Shown here one piece after another: positions 1 through 6,918 of a stretch of 9,112 nt of DNA. Within the stretch, counting starts at the first letter, position 1. Every line of letters starts with the position of its first letter. Origin of the DNA: Acidobacteriota bacterium (lineage in GTDB: Bacteria > Acidobacteriota > Terriglobia > Terriglobales > Acidobacteriaceae); NCBI GenBank assembly GCA_021819255.1, contig JAKART010000066.1:1-9112 (forward strand), in the 5' to 3' direction. Under the pieces are notes generated by a model. It was not told where the DNA came from and ran no database searches. It was given only the letters and a program-made list of their open reading frames with translations. The translations under genes were made by a program, and so were the position numbers.

Positions 1-559
1 CATCAGCGACCCGAAACATCCCCTACCAACCTACCTGACGATGTCCTCGGCGGATGTGGATCATAGCTTCTGGGTACCCCGTCTGGCTGGAAAGATGGAT
101 CTAATCCCCAATAAGGTCAATACGATGTGGATTGATCCCCAGAAGCCGGGGTTATATCTGGGCCAATGCGCTCAGTACTGCGGTGTGCAACACGCCAAGA
201 TGCTGATCCGCGTCTATGCCGATACCCCTCAGCAGTTTTCTGCCTGGGTGGCAAGCCAGCAGCGGCCGGCGGTGGAGGATCCGGCTGTGGCGGAAGGACG
301 GAATGCTTTCATGCACAATGCCTGCATCAGTTGCCACACCATCGATGGGACGGTGGCGACGGGAAGATTCGGGCCCAACCTGACCCACGTGGGCAGCCGG
401 GACACGATCGCATCGGGATCGGTGGCCAACAATCCGGCCAACTTGCGAAGATTCATCCAGGATCCTGCCAACTTCAAACCCGGGGCGCTGATGCCGCCGA
501 TGCATCTGAATAGCCATGATCTGGATGCGGTCACGGCTTACCTCACCTCACTCAAATAG
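1..559 (+). CDS. coxB: Cytochrome c oxidase subunit II, caa3-type (CuA domain fused to cytochrome c), 5' partial
   Basis: Electron-entry subunit of a caa3 cytochrome c oxidase, facing the periplasm. The frame is open to the left edge (first full codon at 2), so the signal peptide and two-helix anchor are outside the window. The ATG at 41 lies inside the CuA domain and is not the start. Counting from it, the DVDHSFWVP strand gives CuA ligand H8, and the ligand loop gives C43, C47, H51 and M54 (C-x3-C-x3-H-x2-M). A class I cytochrome c domain follows, with CISCH at residues 95-99 (323-337) and the Met ligand in GALMPPM near 151-154; it ends in the typical AYLTSLK. The residue between the CuA cysteines that is usually Glu is Gln45. 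The gene precedes coxA by 39 nt. The call is certain; only the N-terminus is unknown. Confidence 0.96.
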   Translation, partial: ISDPKHPLPTYLTMSSADVDHSFWVPRLAGKMDLIPNKVNTMWIDPQKPGLYLGQCAQYCGVQHAKMLIRVYADTPQQFSAWVASQQRPAVEDPAVAEGRNAFMHNACISCHTIDGTVATGRFGPNLTHVGSRDTIASGSVANNPANLRRFIQDPANFKPGALMPPMHLNSHDLDAVTAYLTSLK

Positions 560-584
560 GGAGCCACGCTTTTAGGGCCGGTTC

Positions 585-591
585 AGGAGGG
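585..591 (+). promoter_or_regulatory. Strong ribosome binding site of coxA
   Basis: AGGAGGG lies 7 nt before the ATG at 599. It is a near-perfect Shine-Dalgarno match and fixes the coxA start. Confidence 0.8.
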
Positions 592-598
592 GAACACG

Positions 599-2341
599 AT
601 GGCGACACAGATTCCGTTCGACCAGGCACATGTTCCTGAGGGGACTGGAGACCAGACGCGGCCCCGGCTGTGGTTAGAGGTGCTCCATGAGTGGGTGACC
701 ACGGTCGATCACAAGAAGATTGGGATGATGTACATCGGCTATGCGCTTTTTTTCCTGGTGGTGGCGGGATTTGAAGCCTTGTTGATGCGAATCCAGTTGG
801 CAGTGCCGAACAACTCCTTTGTTTCGCCGGAGGTCTTCAACGGGTTGTTTACGATGCATGGGACCACGATGGTCTTCTTCGTCGGCATGCCCATCCTGTT
901 CGGCTTTGGCAACTATCTTATTCCGCTGATGATCGGGGCCCGGGATATGGCGTTTCCCAGGCTCAATGCGTTCAGCTTCTGGATCTCCGCCTTTGGCGGG
1001 ATCCTGCTTTACTACAGCTACATCGGCGGCAGCGGATTATATGGCGCCGGAAGCGCGCCGGATGTCGGCTGGTTCGCTTATGCGCCCTTGACCGCCAAGG
1101 TCTTCTCCCCCGGGCACAGCACGGATTACTGGACGCTGTCTCTGCTGCTGACCGGAATCGGAACGATCGGCACGGCGCTGAACATCGTGGCGACCATCAT
1201 CAGCATGCGCTGCCCGGGGATGAAGATGAGCCGGCTGCCCTTGCTTCCGTGGTTGTACCTGGTCACCTCCGGGCTGACTTTTGTCGCCGTCGGGCCGCTG
1301 ACGGCTGCCCAGATCATGTTGATGCTGGACCGTTACCTGGGATCTCACTTCTTCGACACCCAGGCGGGCGGATCGGCGGTGCTCTGGATGCACTTCTTCT
1401 GGATCTTCGGACATCCGGAGGTCTATATTCTCGTCCTGCCGGCCTTTGCTTTTGCCAATGAGATCATTCCGGTCTTCTCCCGCAAGGCCATCTTCGGCTA
1501 TCCGGCCATGGTGGCAGCCTCAGTCGGCATCGGTTTTGTGAGTCTGAGCGTCTGGGCGCATCACATGTTCACCGTGGGCTTGGGCGCCGCTGAAAACACC
1601 TTCTTTGTCCTGGCGACCATGGCGATCTCCGTGCCTACGGGAATCAAGATCTTCAACTGGCTGGCCACGCTGTGGGGCGGCAAGATTCAGTTCACCTCAT
1701 CCATGATGTTCGCCATCGCCTTTCTCTTCCAGTTTCTGATTGCCGGACTTACCGGCATCATGTTGTCGGTGGCTCCCTTTGACTGGCAGCTCGGCAACTC
1801 CTACTTTGTGGTAGCCCACTTCCACTATGTTCTGGTGGGAGCCATTCTTTTTATGCTCTTCTCAGCGTTTTACTACTGGTACCCGAAGATGACGGGGCGG
1901 ATGCTGAGCGAGAAGCTGGGAAAGTGGCACTTCTGGCTCTTCCTGATCGGCTTCCACCTCACCTTCGACTTTATGCATGTCCCCGGTTTGCTGGGCATGC
2001 CACGCCGCATCTATACCTATGAAGCGGATCGCGGCTGGATGATCTGGAACATGATCGTCTCCAGTGGTGCGGTCGTTCAAGCTGTGGCCACGCTGCTGTT
2101 CGTGTACAACATGATCTGGTCTTACTTCAAAGGGCCTGTGGCCGGGCCCGATCCTTGGGATGCCTGGACGCTGGAGTGGGCAACCCCGTCGCCTCCGCCT
2201 TCCTACAATTTTGCCGAGACGCCAGAGGTTTCCAGCCGCAGACCGCTCTGGGATCTGAAGCATCCTGACGATCCGGACGGCGATTACGAGATAGGGCCGA
2301 GCCATCGACAGCGGGCGAAGCAGAAGGAGGAGACCGCGTGA
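599..2341 (+). CDS. coxA: Cytochrome c oxidase subunit I (heme-copper oxidase, A1 type)
   Basis: Catalytic subunit that reduces O2 to water and pumps protons; 580 residues with about 12 membrane helices. Heme a ligands are H87 (TMHGTTM) and H409; the heme a3 ligand is H407 (AHFHY, 406-410). CuB ligands are H272, H321 and H322; H272-Y276 would form the His-Tyr cross-link. E274 in GHPEVY places it in the A1 group. Proton-path residues are present: D116 and N105/N123 (D channel), T347 and K350 in PTGIKIF (K channel), and the propionate arginines in GMPRR (466-470). Odd point: the HD pair that precedes AHFHY by 8 and 7 residues in mitochondrial and proteobacterial enzymes is G399-N400 here, so the Mg/Mn ligands are missing. 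The stop overlaps the coxC start by 4 nt. The soluble C-terminal tail is acidic and Pro-rich. Confidence 0.98.
   Translation: MATQIPFDQAHVPEGTGDQTRPRLWLEVLHEWVTTVDHKKIGMMYIGYALFFLVVAGFEALLMRIQLAVPNNSFVSPEVFNGLFTMHGTTMVFFVGMPILFGFGNYLIPLMIGARDMAFPRLNAFSFWISAFGGILLYYSYIGGSGLYGAGSAPDVGWFAYAPLTAKVFSPGHSTDYWTLSLLLTGIGTIGTALNIVATIISMRCPGMKMSRLPLLPWLYLVTSGLTFVAVGPLTAAQIMLMLDRYLGSHFFDTQAGGSAVLWMHFFWIFGHPEVYILVLPAFAFANEIIPVFSRKAIFGYPAMVAASVGIGFVSLSVWAHHMFTVGLGAAENTFFVLATMAISVPTGIKIFNWLATLWGGKIQFTSSMMFAIAFLFQFLIAGLTGIMLSVAPFDWQLGNSYFVVAHFHYVLVGAILFMLFSAFYYWYPKMTGRMLSEKLGKWHFWLFLIGFHLTFDFMHVPGLLGMPRRIYTYEADRGWMIWNMIVSSGAVVQAVATLLFVYNMIWSYFKGPVAGPDPWDAWTLEWATPSPPPSYNFAETPEVSSRRPLWDLKHPDDPDGDYEIGPSHRQRAKQKEETA
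2324..2332 (+). promoter_or_regulatory. Ribosome binding site of coxC inside the coxA 3' end
   Basis: AAGGAGGAG sits inside the last codons of coxA, with its AGGAGG core about 7 nt before GTG 2338. It supports GTG, not a downstream ATG, as the coxC start and suggests translational coupling. Confidence 0.75.
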
Positions 2342-2934
2342 GTGACGTTGCAGTGGCGCCGAGCGGCGCGGATATGGCCTGGAATCCTCCCGCCCGTGGG
2401 ATTGTGGGCATGGTCTGTCTGATCCTTGCCGAAGCGTCGATCTTCATCATCTTTATCGTCGCTTATATCTTCTACATCGGGAAGAGTCTGAACGGGCCAA
2501 CCCCCAAGGACGTCTTGTCGCTGCCGATCTTCACCTCCATCTGCCTGTTGTCCAGCAGCCTCACCGTGCATGCCGCGGTCTCCGCCCTGCGGCGTGGCCA
2601 ACAGCGGCTTTGCTCCCTGTGGCTGGCCGCCACCGTCTTGCTGGGAGGGATCTTTCTCGCGGGTACGGCGCACGAATGGTATGACCTGATCTACAACCAT
2701 GGCCTCACCATCGGCACGAACCTGTTTGGAACCACGTTCTACTCCCTGGTTGGCCTGCACGCCTCGCACGTCGTGGTCGGTTTGATCATGCTCACTCTGG
2801 CGCTTTGGTTTTCCCTGCGGGGGCAGATGCGCCACCACCACTCGGAGAAGCTTGAGGTTTTGTCCCTTTACTGGCACTTTGTCGATGCCGTTTGGGTTGT
2901 CGTTTTTCTTGTGGTGTACGTGCTCGGCAGGTAA
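2338..2934 (+). CDS. coxC: Cytochrome c oxidase subunit III
   Basis: Non-catalytic core subunit that stabilises subunit I and its proton uptake. It has 198 residues, the short bacterial form with about five membrane helices (roughly 22-46, 61-83, 93-115, 134-160 and 178-196). Family motifs are visible: the conserved helix Glu in LILAEASIF (E32), FYSLVGLHASHVVVG (134-148) and the C-terminal YWHFVDAVW (178-186). It starts at GTG 2338 and overlaps the coxA stop as GTGA, with a strong ribosome binding site at 2324-2332. It must form a complex with CoxA and CoxB encoded just upstream. Confidence 0.96.
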   Translation: MSDVAVAPSGADMAWNPPARGIVGMVCLILAEASIFIIFIVAYIFYIGKSLNGPTPKDVLSLPIFTSICLLSSSLTVHAAVSALRRGQQRLCSLWLAATVLLGGIFLAGTAHEWYDLIYNHGLTIGTNLFGTTFYSLVGLHASHVVVGLIMLTLALWFSLRGQMRHHHSEKLEVLSLYWHFVDAVWVVVFLVVYVLGR

Positions 2935-2938
2935 CAAG

Positions 2939-3046
2939 ATGCAAAAGCCCAAGGAACCGCAGCACCGTTTCCAGGCGCGGCCCGCTTGGAGAGACCCAGG
3001 CGATACGACAGCCCGAGGAGTTCAAAAGAAGTGGAGTTTCCGGTGA
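2939..3046 (+). CDS. Possible small basic ORF (35 aa) between coxC and the next gene
   Basis: ATG 2939 follows the coxC stop after 4 nt. The frame ends at TGA 3044-3046, which overlaps GTG 3043 (GTGA), the likely start of the next gene. The product is hydrophilic and basic, starts MQKPKEPQHRF and ends KKWSFR, with no membrane segment or recognised domain. The upstream signal is weak (AGG at 2929-2931). Placement between two genes with a 4-nt coupled overlap matches the style of the operon, but length and composition are also compatible with chance. Function unknown; it may only be translated spacer that couples the next gene. Confidence 0.3.
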   Translation: MQKPKEPQHRFQARPAWRDPGDTTARGVQKKWSFR

Positions 3047-3906
3047 GTCATCCCAACCAAGAACACGGTCTGCATCTCCCCTCGCCAACCGCATGGCCGG
3101 TTGTGCTGGCTCTGGGAGTGGCGCTCCTGCTGACGGGCATGGTTACCAGTGTCGTGGTGAGCATCCTGGGCGTGCTGCTTGTATCTGTAGCCAGCGTGGG
3201 CTGGTTTCGGCAGGTGCTTCCTGAAGAAGCCCATCAGCCCGTTGAGGTTCATGACGAGCCGGTGCCGGTGGTCACCTCCCGAAGGCTGGCGGCGAAGCTG
3301 CCGGAGGATATCACCTCGCGCAAGATTCTCCCGGTGGAGACCTTCCGCATCACCACAGGCATCCGGGGCGGGCTGGCCGGCGGAGCCGCCATGGCTGTGC
3401 CGGCAGCCGTCTACGGTTGGGTCAAGTACCACAGCATCTGGTATGCCATGAATCTGCTGGCCGCGGGAGGGTTTATCAGTTGGATTGGAGCCAGCAACGC
3501 CTTTCTCAGCGAATTTCATCTGCGCGGCCTGTTGGCCGCGCTGGCGATTCACGGCCTCACCTCGCTGCTGGTCGGGCTGCTCTACGGAGCCATGCTGCCG
3601 ATGTTTCCCAGATATCCGATTGTGACCGCGGGCATCATGGCTCCGCTGTTGTTGACCGGAATCCTGCACTCGGCGATTGACGTCGTCAGCCCCATTCTGA
3701 ATGAGCGCATCGACTGGTTCTGGTATGTCGCCTCGCAAATCGCCTTCGGACTGGTGTGCGGCTTTGTGGTCAATCTGCAGACCAAGGTGAGAACGCCGCA
3801 GTTCCAGGCGCTTCCATTTTCGATACGAGCCGGTATCCATAGCGACATCCACGATCGGTCGCATGATGAAGAGGCCGATGCGGATGGTGAGGACACTTCG
3901 CGATGA
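3043..3906 (+). CDS. Multi-pass membrane protein of the cox operon, function unknown
   Basis: With the start at GTG 3043 the product has 287 residues. GGAG at 3033-3036 lies 6 nt before this GTG. Alternatives are GTG 3031 (AGGAG at 3016-3020, 10 nt away) and TTG 2986, which has no clear site. The first part (1-60), rich in His and Pro before WPVVLALG, forms two close helices (about 17-52) and resembles the small fourth subunit or cap of bacterial oxidases. A charged linker (55-105) follows, then about five helices (107-126, 133-150, 161-183, 193-213, 226-244) beginning in a Gly/Ala-rich GGLAGGAAMA segment, and a His/Asp/Glu-rich tail. No cofactor motif is seen. Position between coxC and a cytochrome c gene, with ATGA overlap downstream, argues for a subunit or assembly role in the oxidase or bc complex. 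That role is inference. Confidence 0.85.
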   Translation: MSHPNQEHGLHLPSPTAWPVVLALGVALLLTGMVTSVVVSILGVLLVSVASVGWFRQVLPEEAHQPVEVHDEPVPVVTSRRLAAKLPEDITSRKILPVETFRITTGIRGGLAGGAAMAVPAAVYGWVKYHSIWYAMNLLAAGGFISWIGASNAFLSEFHLRGLLAALAIHGLTSLLVGLLYGAMLPMFPRYPIVTAGIMAPLLLTGILHSAIDVVSPILNERIDWFWYVASQIAFGLVCGFVVNLQTKVRTPQFQALPFSIRAGIHSDIHDRSHDEEADADGEDTSR

Positions 3907-4634
3907 ATCTTCGTTGGTTGAATCTTTCCCTGGCCGCGCTGGCAGTTGGGCTGTGCTGTGGGGGCTGCCGTGACGCGCCGGGCCGGCCGGGAGCGGCTGT
4001 GACGCGGCCGGACAAGGTAACCGACTTTCATCTTCTCTACCGGCAGAACTGTGCCGCGTGCCACGGTGTCCATGGCGATTACGGAGATGCTATCTCGCTC
4101 AATAACCCCGTGTATCTGGCCATTGCGGGCGCCGCCAACATTCAGAAGATTACCGCCAACGGGGTTCCGGGAACGCTGATGCCCGCCTTTGCCAAGAGCC
4201 AGGGAGGGATGTTGACCGATCAGCAGGTGGCAATTCTGGCGCGGGGAGTTGAGTCTGCCTGGGGAAGATCCAATGCGCTGGGCGGGCAAGCCGCTCCTGC
4301 CTATGCCGGTAGCACCGCCGGCGATCCGGGTGCGGGACAAAAGGCTTACGGGACCTTCTGCGCCAGTTGCCACGGCGCCAACGGCCAAGGCGTCGTCAAT
4401 GCAAAGCTGCATACCGGGTCCATCGTCGACCCCTCCTACCTGGCGCTGATCAGCGACCAGGGGCTGCGCAGCCTGATCCTCGCCGGCCAGCCTCAGGAGG
4501 GGATGCCGGATTGGCGATCAGACCTGCAAGGAGCAGGCGCCCGCAGTATGACCGATCAAGAGGTCACCGACATTGTCGCCTGGTTGGCCTCGCACCGGGT
4601 AGCGGCGCCAGGTCAGTTCTACTCGCACCCCTAG
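3903..4634 (+). CDS. Diheme cytochrome c, exported and probably membrane-tethered
   Basis: Electron carrier of 243 residues with two c-type heme domains: CAACH at 50-54 with probable Met ligand M93 (TLMPAF), and CASCH at 153-157 with probable Met ligand M201 (GMPDW). The N-terminus has a basic start, a hydrophobic stretch (about 6-19) and cysteines 18, 19 and 22 followed by charged residues. That is a signal peptide, possibly of lipoprotein type with Cys22 acylated, but the -3 residue is Cys and the lipobox is not canonical. The start ATG overlaps the preceding stop (ATGA), with GAGGA at 3889-3893, 9 nt upstream. Encoded between the oxidase and the Rieske/cytochrome b genes, it most likely shuttles electrons between the two complexes. 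Ends in the usual VAWLAS helix plus a short tail. Confidence 0.93.
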   Translation: MNLRWLNLSLAALAVGLCCGGCRDAPGRPGAAVTRPDKVTDFHLLYRQNCAACHGVHGDYGDAISLNNPVYLAIAGAANIQKITANGVPGTLMPAFAKSQGGMLTDQQVAILARGVESAWGRSNALGGQAAPAYAGSTAGDPGAGQKAYGTFCASCHGANGQGVVNAKLHTGSIVDPSYLALISDQGLRSLILAGQPQEGMPDWRSDLQGAGARSMTDQEVTDIVAWLASHRVAAPGQFYSHP

Positions 4635-4640
4635 TCTGCA

Positions 4641-4685
4641 CTTCGATGCATCCGAAGAGATGAGGTCAGATCCTCGGTCAAGGAT
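4641..4685 (+). other. Short stem-loops in the gap before the Rieske gene
   Basis: The 98-nt gap 4635-4732 is the longest inside the operon. It holds CTTCG/CGAAG (4641-4645 with 4653-4657, 7-nt loop) and ATCCT/AGGAT (4670-4674 with 4681-4685, 6-nt loop). Neither has a T-run after it. They may be processing or stability elements that set the ratio of oxidase to bc-complex mRNA, or chance. Confidence 0.25.
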
Positions 4686-4732
4686 ATGCAGTTCGTACAA
4701 AGATCGAGAACCGGAGATGGAGAGAGAGATAG

Positions 4733-5401
4733 ATGAGCGAACTACTGAAGTACCCGGGAATGTCCAAGGTGGACACCCTGTCGCCTGAAGAGAAGGCCGC
4801 GGCGCACACCCGGAGGGTGTTCCTGTTCAAGCTGGCCGTCGGGCTCAATGCCATGGTGGGGGCGGTTCTCGCCGTGCCGCTGGTGGGATATCTGCTGGGG
4901 CCGGCGGCAAAGAAGCGTTCCGACATCGGCGCCTGGGTGAATCTGGGTAGCCTGAGCGATTTTCCCGTGGGCCAGACGCGGCTGACGGACTTTCGCAGCC
5001 CCATGGCGGCCTTCAACGATGGGGAGACGGGCAAGACCTCCTGCTGGGTGCGCCGGATCTCAGAGAGATCCTTTCAGGTCTTTGCGATCAACTGCGCGCA
5101 CCTGGGATGTCCGGTGCGCTGGTTTTCGGAGTCCAGATTGTTTCTTTGCCCCTGTCATGGTGGAGCGTACTACGAGGATGGCAGCAGGGCCTCCGGACCG
5201 CCGGAGCGCGGTTTGTTCGAATACAAGTTCAAGATCGCAGGCGACAGCCTGTTGATTCATGCCGGCAATCTGCCCACTCTGTCCACGGAGGCTTCCTGCC
5301 GAGAGAAGCCGCTGGTGCAGATTGAAGCAGCCGAACCGGCGGAGGCCGCCAGCGCCGGCATGCCGGATGCAACCGCGAGGTCAACGACATGGCAGGGTTG
5401 A
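4733..5401 (+). CDS. qcrA: Rieske [2Fe-2S] protein of the quinol:cytochrome c reductase
   Basis: Takes one electron from quinol at the Qo site and passes it to the cytochrome c domain; 222 residues. A Tat-type anchor is visible: TRRVFLFK at 26-33, then a helix to about 55. Cluster ligands are in CAHLGC (C121, H123; C126 for the disulfide) and CPCHG (C139, H142; C141 for the disulfide). The Pro loop is SGPPERG (154-160). Odd point: the Ser that hydrogen-bonds the cluster in high-potential Rieske proteins (CPCHGS) is Gly144, while the Tyr of the same motif is kept (Y146). A C-terminal extension of about 40 residues beyond the fold is Ala/Glu-rich. The start has purine-rich GGAG at 4719-4722. 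The end overlaps the cytochrome b start by 13 nt, so the two are probably co-translated. Confidence 0.96.
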   Translation: MSELLKYPGMSKVDTLSPEEKAAAHTRRVFLFKLAVGLNAMVGAVLAVPLVGYLLGPAAKKRSDIGAWVNLGSLSDFPVGQTRLTDFRSPMAAFNDGETGKTSCWVRRISERSFQVFAINCAHLGCPVRWFSESRLFLCPCHGGAYYEDGSRASGPPERGLFEYKFKIAGDSLLIHAGNLPTLSTEASCREKPLVQIEAAEPAEAASAGMPDATARSTTWQG

Positions 5402-6912
5402 AGATTTCCAAGTGGCTCGAGCATCGTCTCGGATTCATCCAGCCGCTCAAGCAGGCCGCTGAACATCCTACGCCCTCCAATAACGCCAGTTGGTGGTATG
5501 TGTTTGGAAGTGCGGCTACGGTGCTGTTGATGCTGCAGGTGGTCACCGGCATTTTGCTGGCGCTGGTCTACAGCCCCTCGGCCAATGAAGCCTGGACCAG
5601 CTTGAACTTTCTGAACCACAACGTGGCGCTGGGATGGTATCTTCGCGCGCTGCACGGTTGGGGATCCGACTTCATGATCGCCATTGTGCTCCTTCATCTG
5701 GTGCAGGTATTTCTGTTCGGATCCTTCAAGTTTCCTCGTGAACTGACCTGGATGGTGGGCGTGGTTCTTCTGCTCCTGACCCTGGGCATGGCATTTACGG
5801 GGCAGGTGATGCGGTTCGATCAGGATGCCTACTGGGGGCTGGGCATCGGCGCTTCCATCGCCAGCCGCGTGCCCTTCGTCGGCGCGGATCTGGTGCATCT
5901 GATGCTCGGTGGACCGATCATCGGCGGCGCGACTTTGTCCCGGTTCTTTACCCTGCACGTCTTTGTGATTCCAGGGCTCTTGCTGGCCGGAGTGGCGGTG
6001 CATGTCCTGATGGTGCTCAAGCACGGAGTGAGCGACTGGCCGATGCCGGGCCGCCTGGTGCGCAGATCGACCTATGAGCGTGAGTACCACGAACTGACCC
6101 AGAGAACGGGTTTGCCGTTTGTGCCGGACGCAGCCTGGAAAGATGCGGTGTTTGCCGCTGCGATCATCTTTTCAGTGATGGCCTGCGCCTTCTTCTTTGG
6201 GCCCTTTGGCCCCAGCGGACAACCGGACCCAACCATCATTCAGACGGCCCCTCACCCGGACTTCGCGTTTCTCTGGATCTACGCTGTGCTGGCCTTCCTG
6301 CCCCCCTCGCTGGAGACGCCGGTGTTGCTGGTGGCGCCTGTGCTGGCTATTACCGGCATGCTTCTGCTTCCGCTGCTGGCCGGGGAAGGAGAGCGGCACT
6401 GGGCGCGCCGGCCGGTGGCTGTTCTGTCGGTATCGGTCATCGCCGTCACGCTGGGGATCTTTACCCGCCTGGGAACCTATACGCCGTGGAGTCCTGTGAT
6501 GGATGCCTGGTCAGGCGATGCCGTGCCGGTGAAGTATATGCACAATCGCTCTCCGCTGGAGCGCGAGGGAGCGATGGTGCTTCAAGACAAGCAGTGCCGG
6601 GACTGCCACTCCCTGAACGGCGAGGGCGGAATGCGCGGCCCGGCACTGGACGCGGTGGCCTCGCGAATGACCGAAGACCAGATTGTCCGTCAGGTGCTGC
6701 AGGGTGGTGGAAACATGCCGGCTTATGGCAACGCGCTGAATCCGGCGGAGACCAAGGCTTTGGTGAGCTTCCTGATGACCTTGCGTGGCCATGACCTGCA
6801 GCCGGCCATGGATGCCTCAAGGGAGCTGCTGCGCGAGAGCCGGATGGAGCAGACTGCGGGAAGCGCCGATTCCGCGGCTGCTGCTGCCGAAAAGGCAGGT
6901 CAGCAGAAGTAA
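5389..6912 (+). CDS. qcrB: Cytochrome b (b6 plus subunit IV) fused to a C-terminal cytochrome c domain
   Basis: Membrane core of the quinol:cytochrome c reductase; 507 residues. Helices A-D (about 36-60, 82-109, 118-140, 185-210) carry heme ligands H89/H103 and H190/H205. The second pair has 14 residues between them, as in cytochrome b6 and unlike the 13 of mitochondrial cytochrome b. The FPRELTW loop is also b6-like. A subunit IV-like part follows (252-360, RRPVA at 340-344), with PDFA at 290-293 where PEWY is expected. The c domain has CRDCH at 403-407 and a Met ligand in GGGNMPAYG (M443), ending near 467 before an Ala-rich tail. The fused c domain presumably replaces cytochrome c1 or f; no separate gene for either is present. 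The start has GAGGT at 5377-5381, 7 nt before ATG. Confidence 0.95.
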   Translation: MAGLKISKWLEHRLGFIQPLKQAAEHPTPSNNASWWYVFGSAATVLLMLQVVTGILLALVYSPSANEAWTSLNFLNHNVALGWYLRALHGWGSDFMIAIVLLHLVQVFLFGSFKFPRELTWMVGVVLLLLTLGMAFTGQVMRFDQDAYWGLGIGASIASRVPFVGADLVHLMLGGPIIGGATLSRFFTLHVFVIPGLLLAGVAVHVLMVLKHGVSDWPMPGRLVRRSTYEREYHELTQRTGLPFVPDAAWKDAVFAAAIIFSVMACAFFFGPFGPSGQPDPTIIQTAPHPDFAFLWIYAVLAFLPPSLETPVLLVAPVLAITGMLLLPLLAGEGERHWARRPVAVLSVSVIAVTLGIFTRLGTYTPWSPVMDAWSGDAVPVKYMHNRSPLEREGAMVLQDKQCRDCHSLNGEGGMRGPALDAVASRMTEDQIVRQVLQGGGNMPAYGNALNPAETKALVSFLMTLRGHDLQPAMDASRELLRESRMEQTAGSADSAAAAAEKAGQQK

Positions 6913-6918
6913 TCTTTT

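Noticed and set aside
41..559. Treating ATG 41 as the start of a complete 172-residue protein
   Set aside because: The frame is open to the left edge, and ATG 41 is inside the CuA domain just before ligand His8; the gene is simply cut by the window.
2284..2952. Minus-strand ORF (222 codons) opposite coxC
   Set aside because: Antisense shadow; subunit III motifs are unambiguous on the plus strand.
2986..3042. N-terminal extension of the membrane protein to TTG 2986
   Set aside because: TTG has no ribosome site, and the added residues are Arg/Ser-rich without family resemblance; GTG 3043 has GGAG at 6 nt spacing and a 4-nt overlap.
3022..3864. Minus-strand ORF (280 codons) opposite the membrane protein gene
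   Set aside because: Hydrophilic His/Gln/Arg-rich product without motifs; the plus strand has well-formed membrane helices and operon overlaps.
5257..6090. Minus-strand ORF (277 codons) opposite the Rieske/cytochrome b junction
   Set aside because: Spans two confident plus-strand genes and has shadow-like composition with no recognisable domain.
3043..6912. Alternative complex III (act) as the quinol oxidising complex
   Set aside because: Alternative complex III has no Rieske protein or b-type cytochrome of this kind; here both are clearly present.
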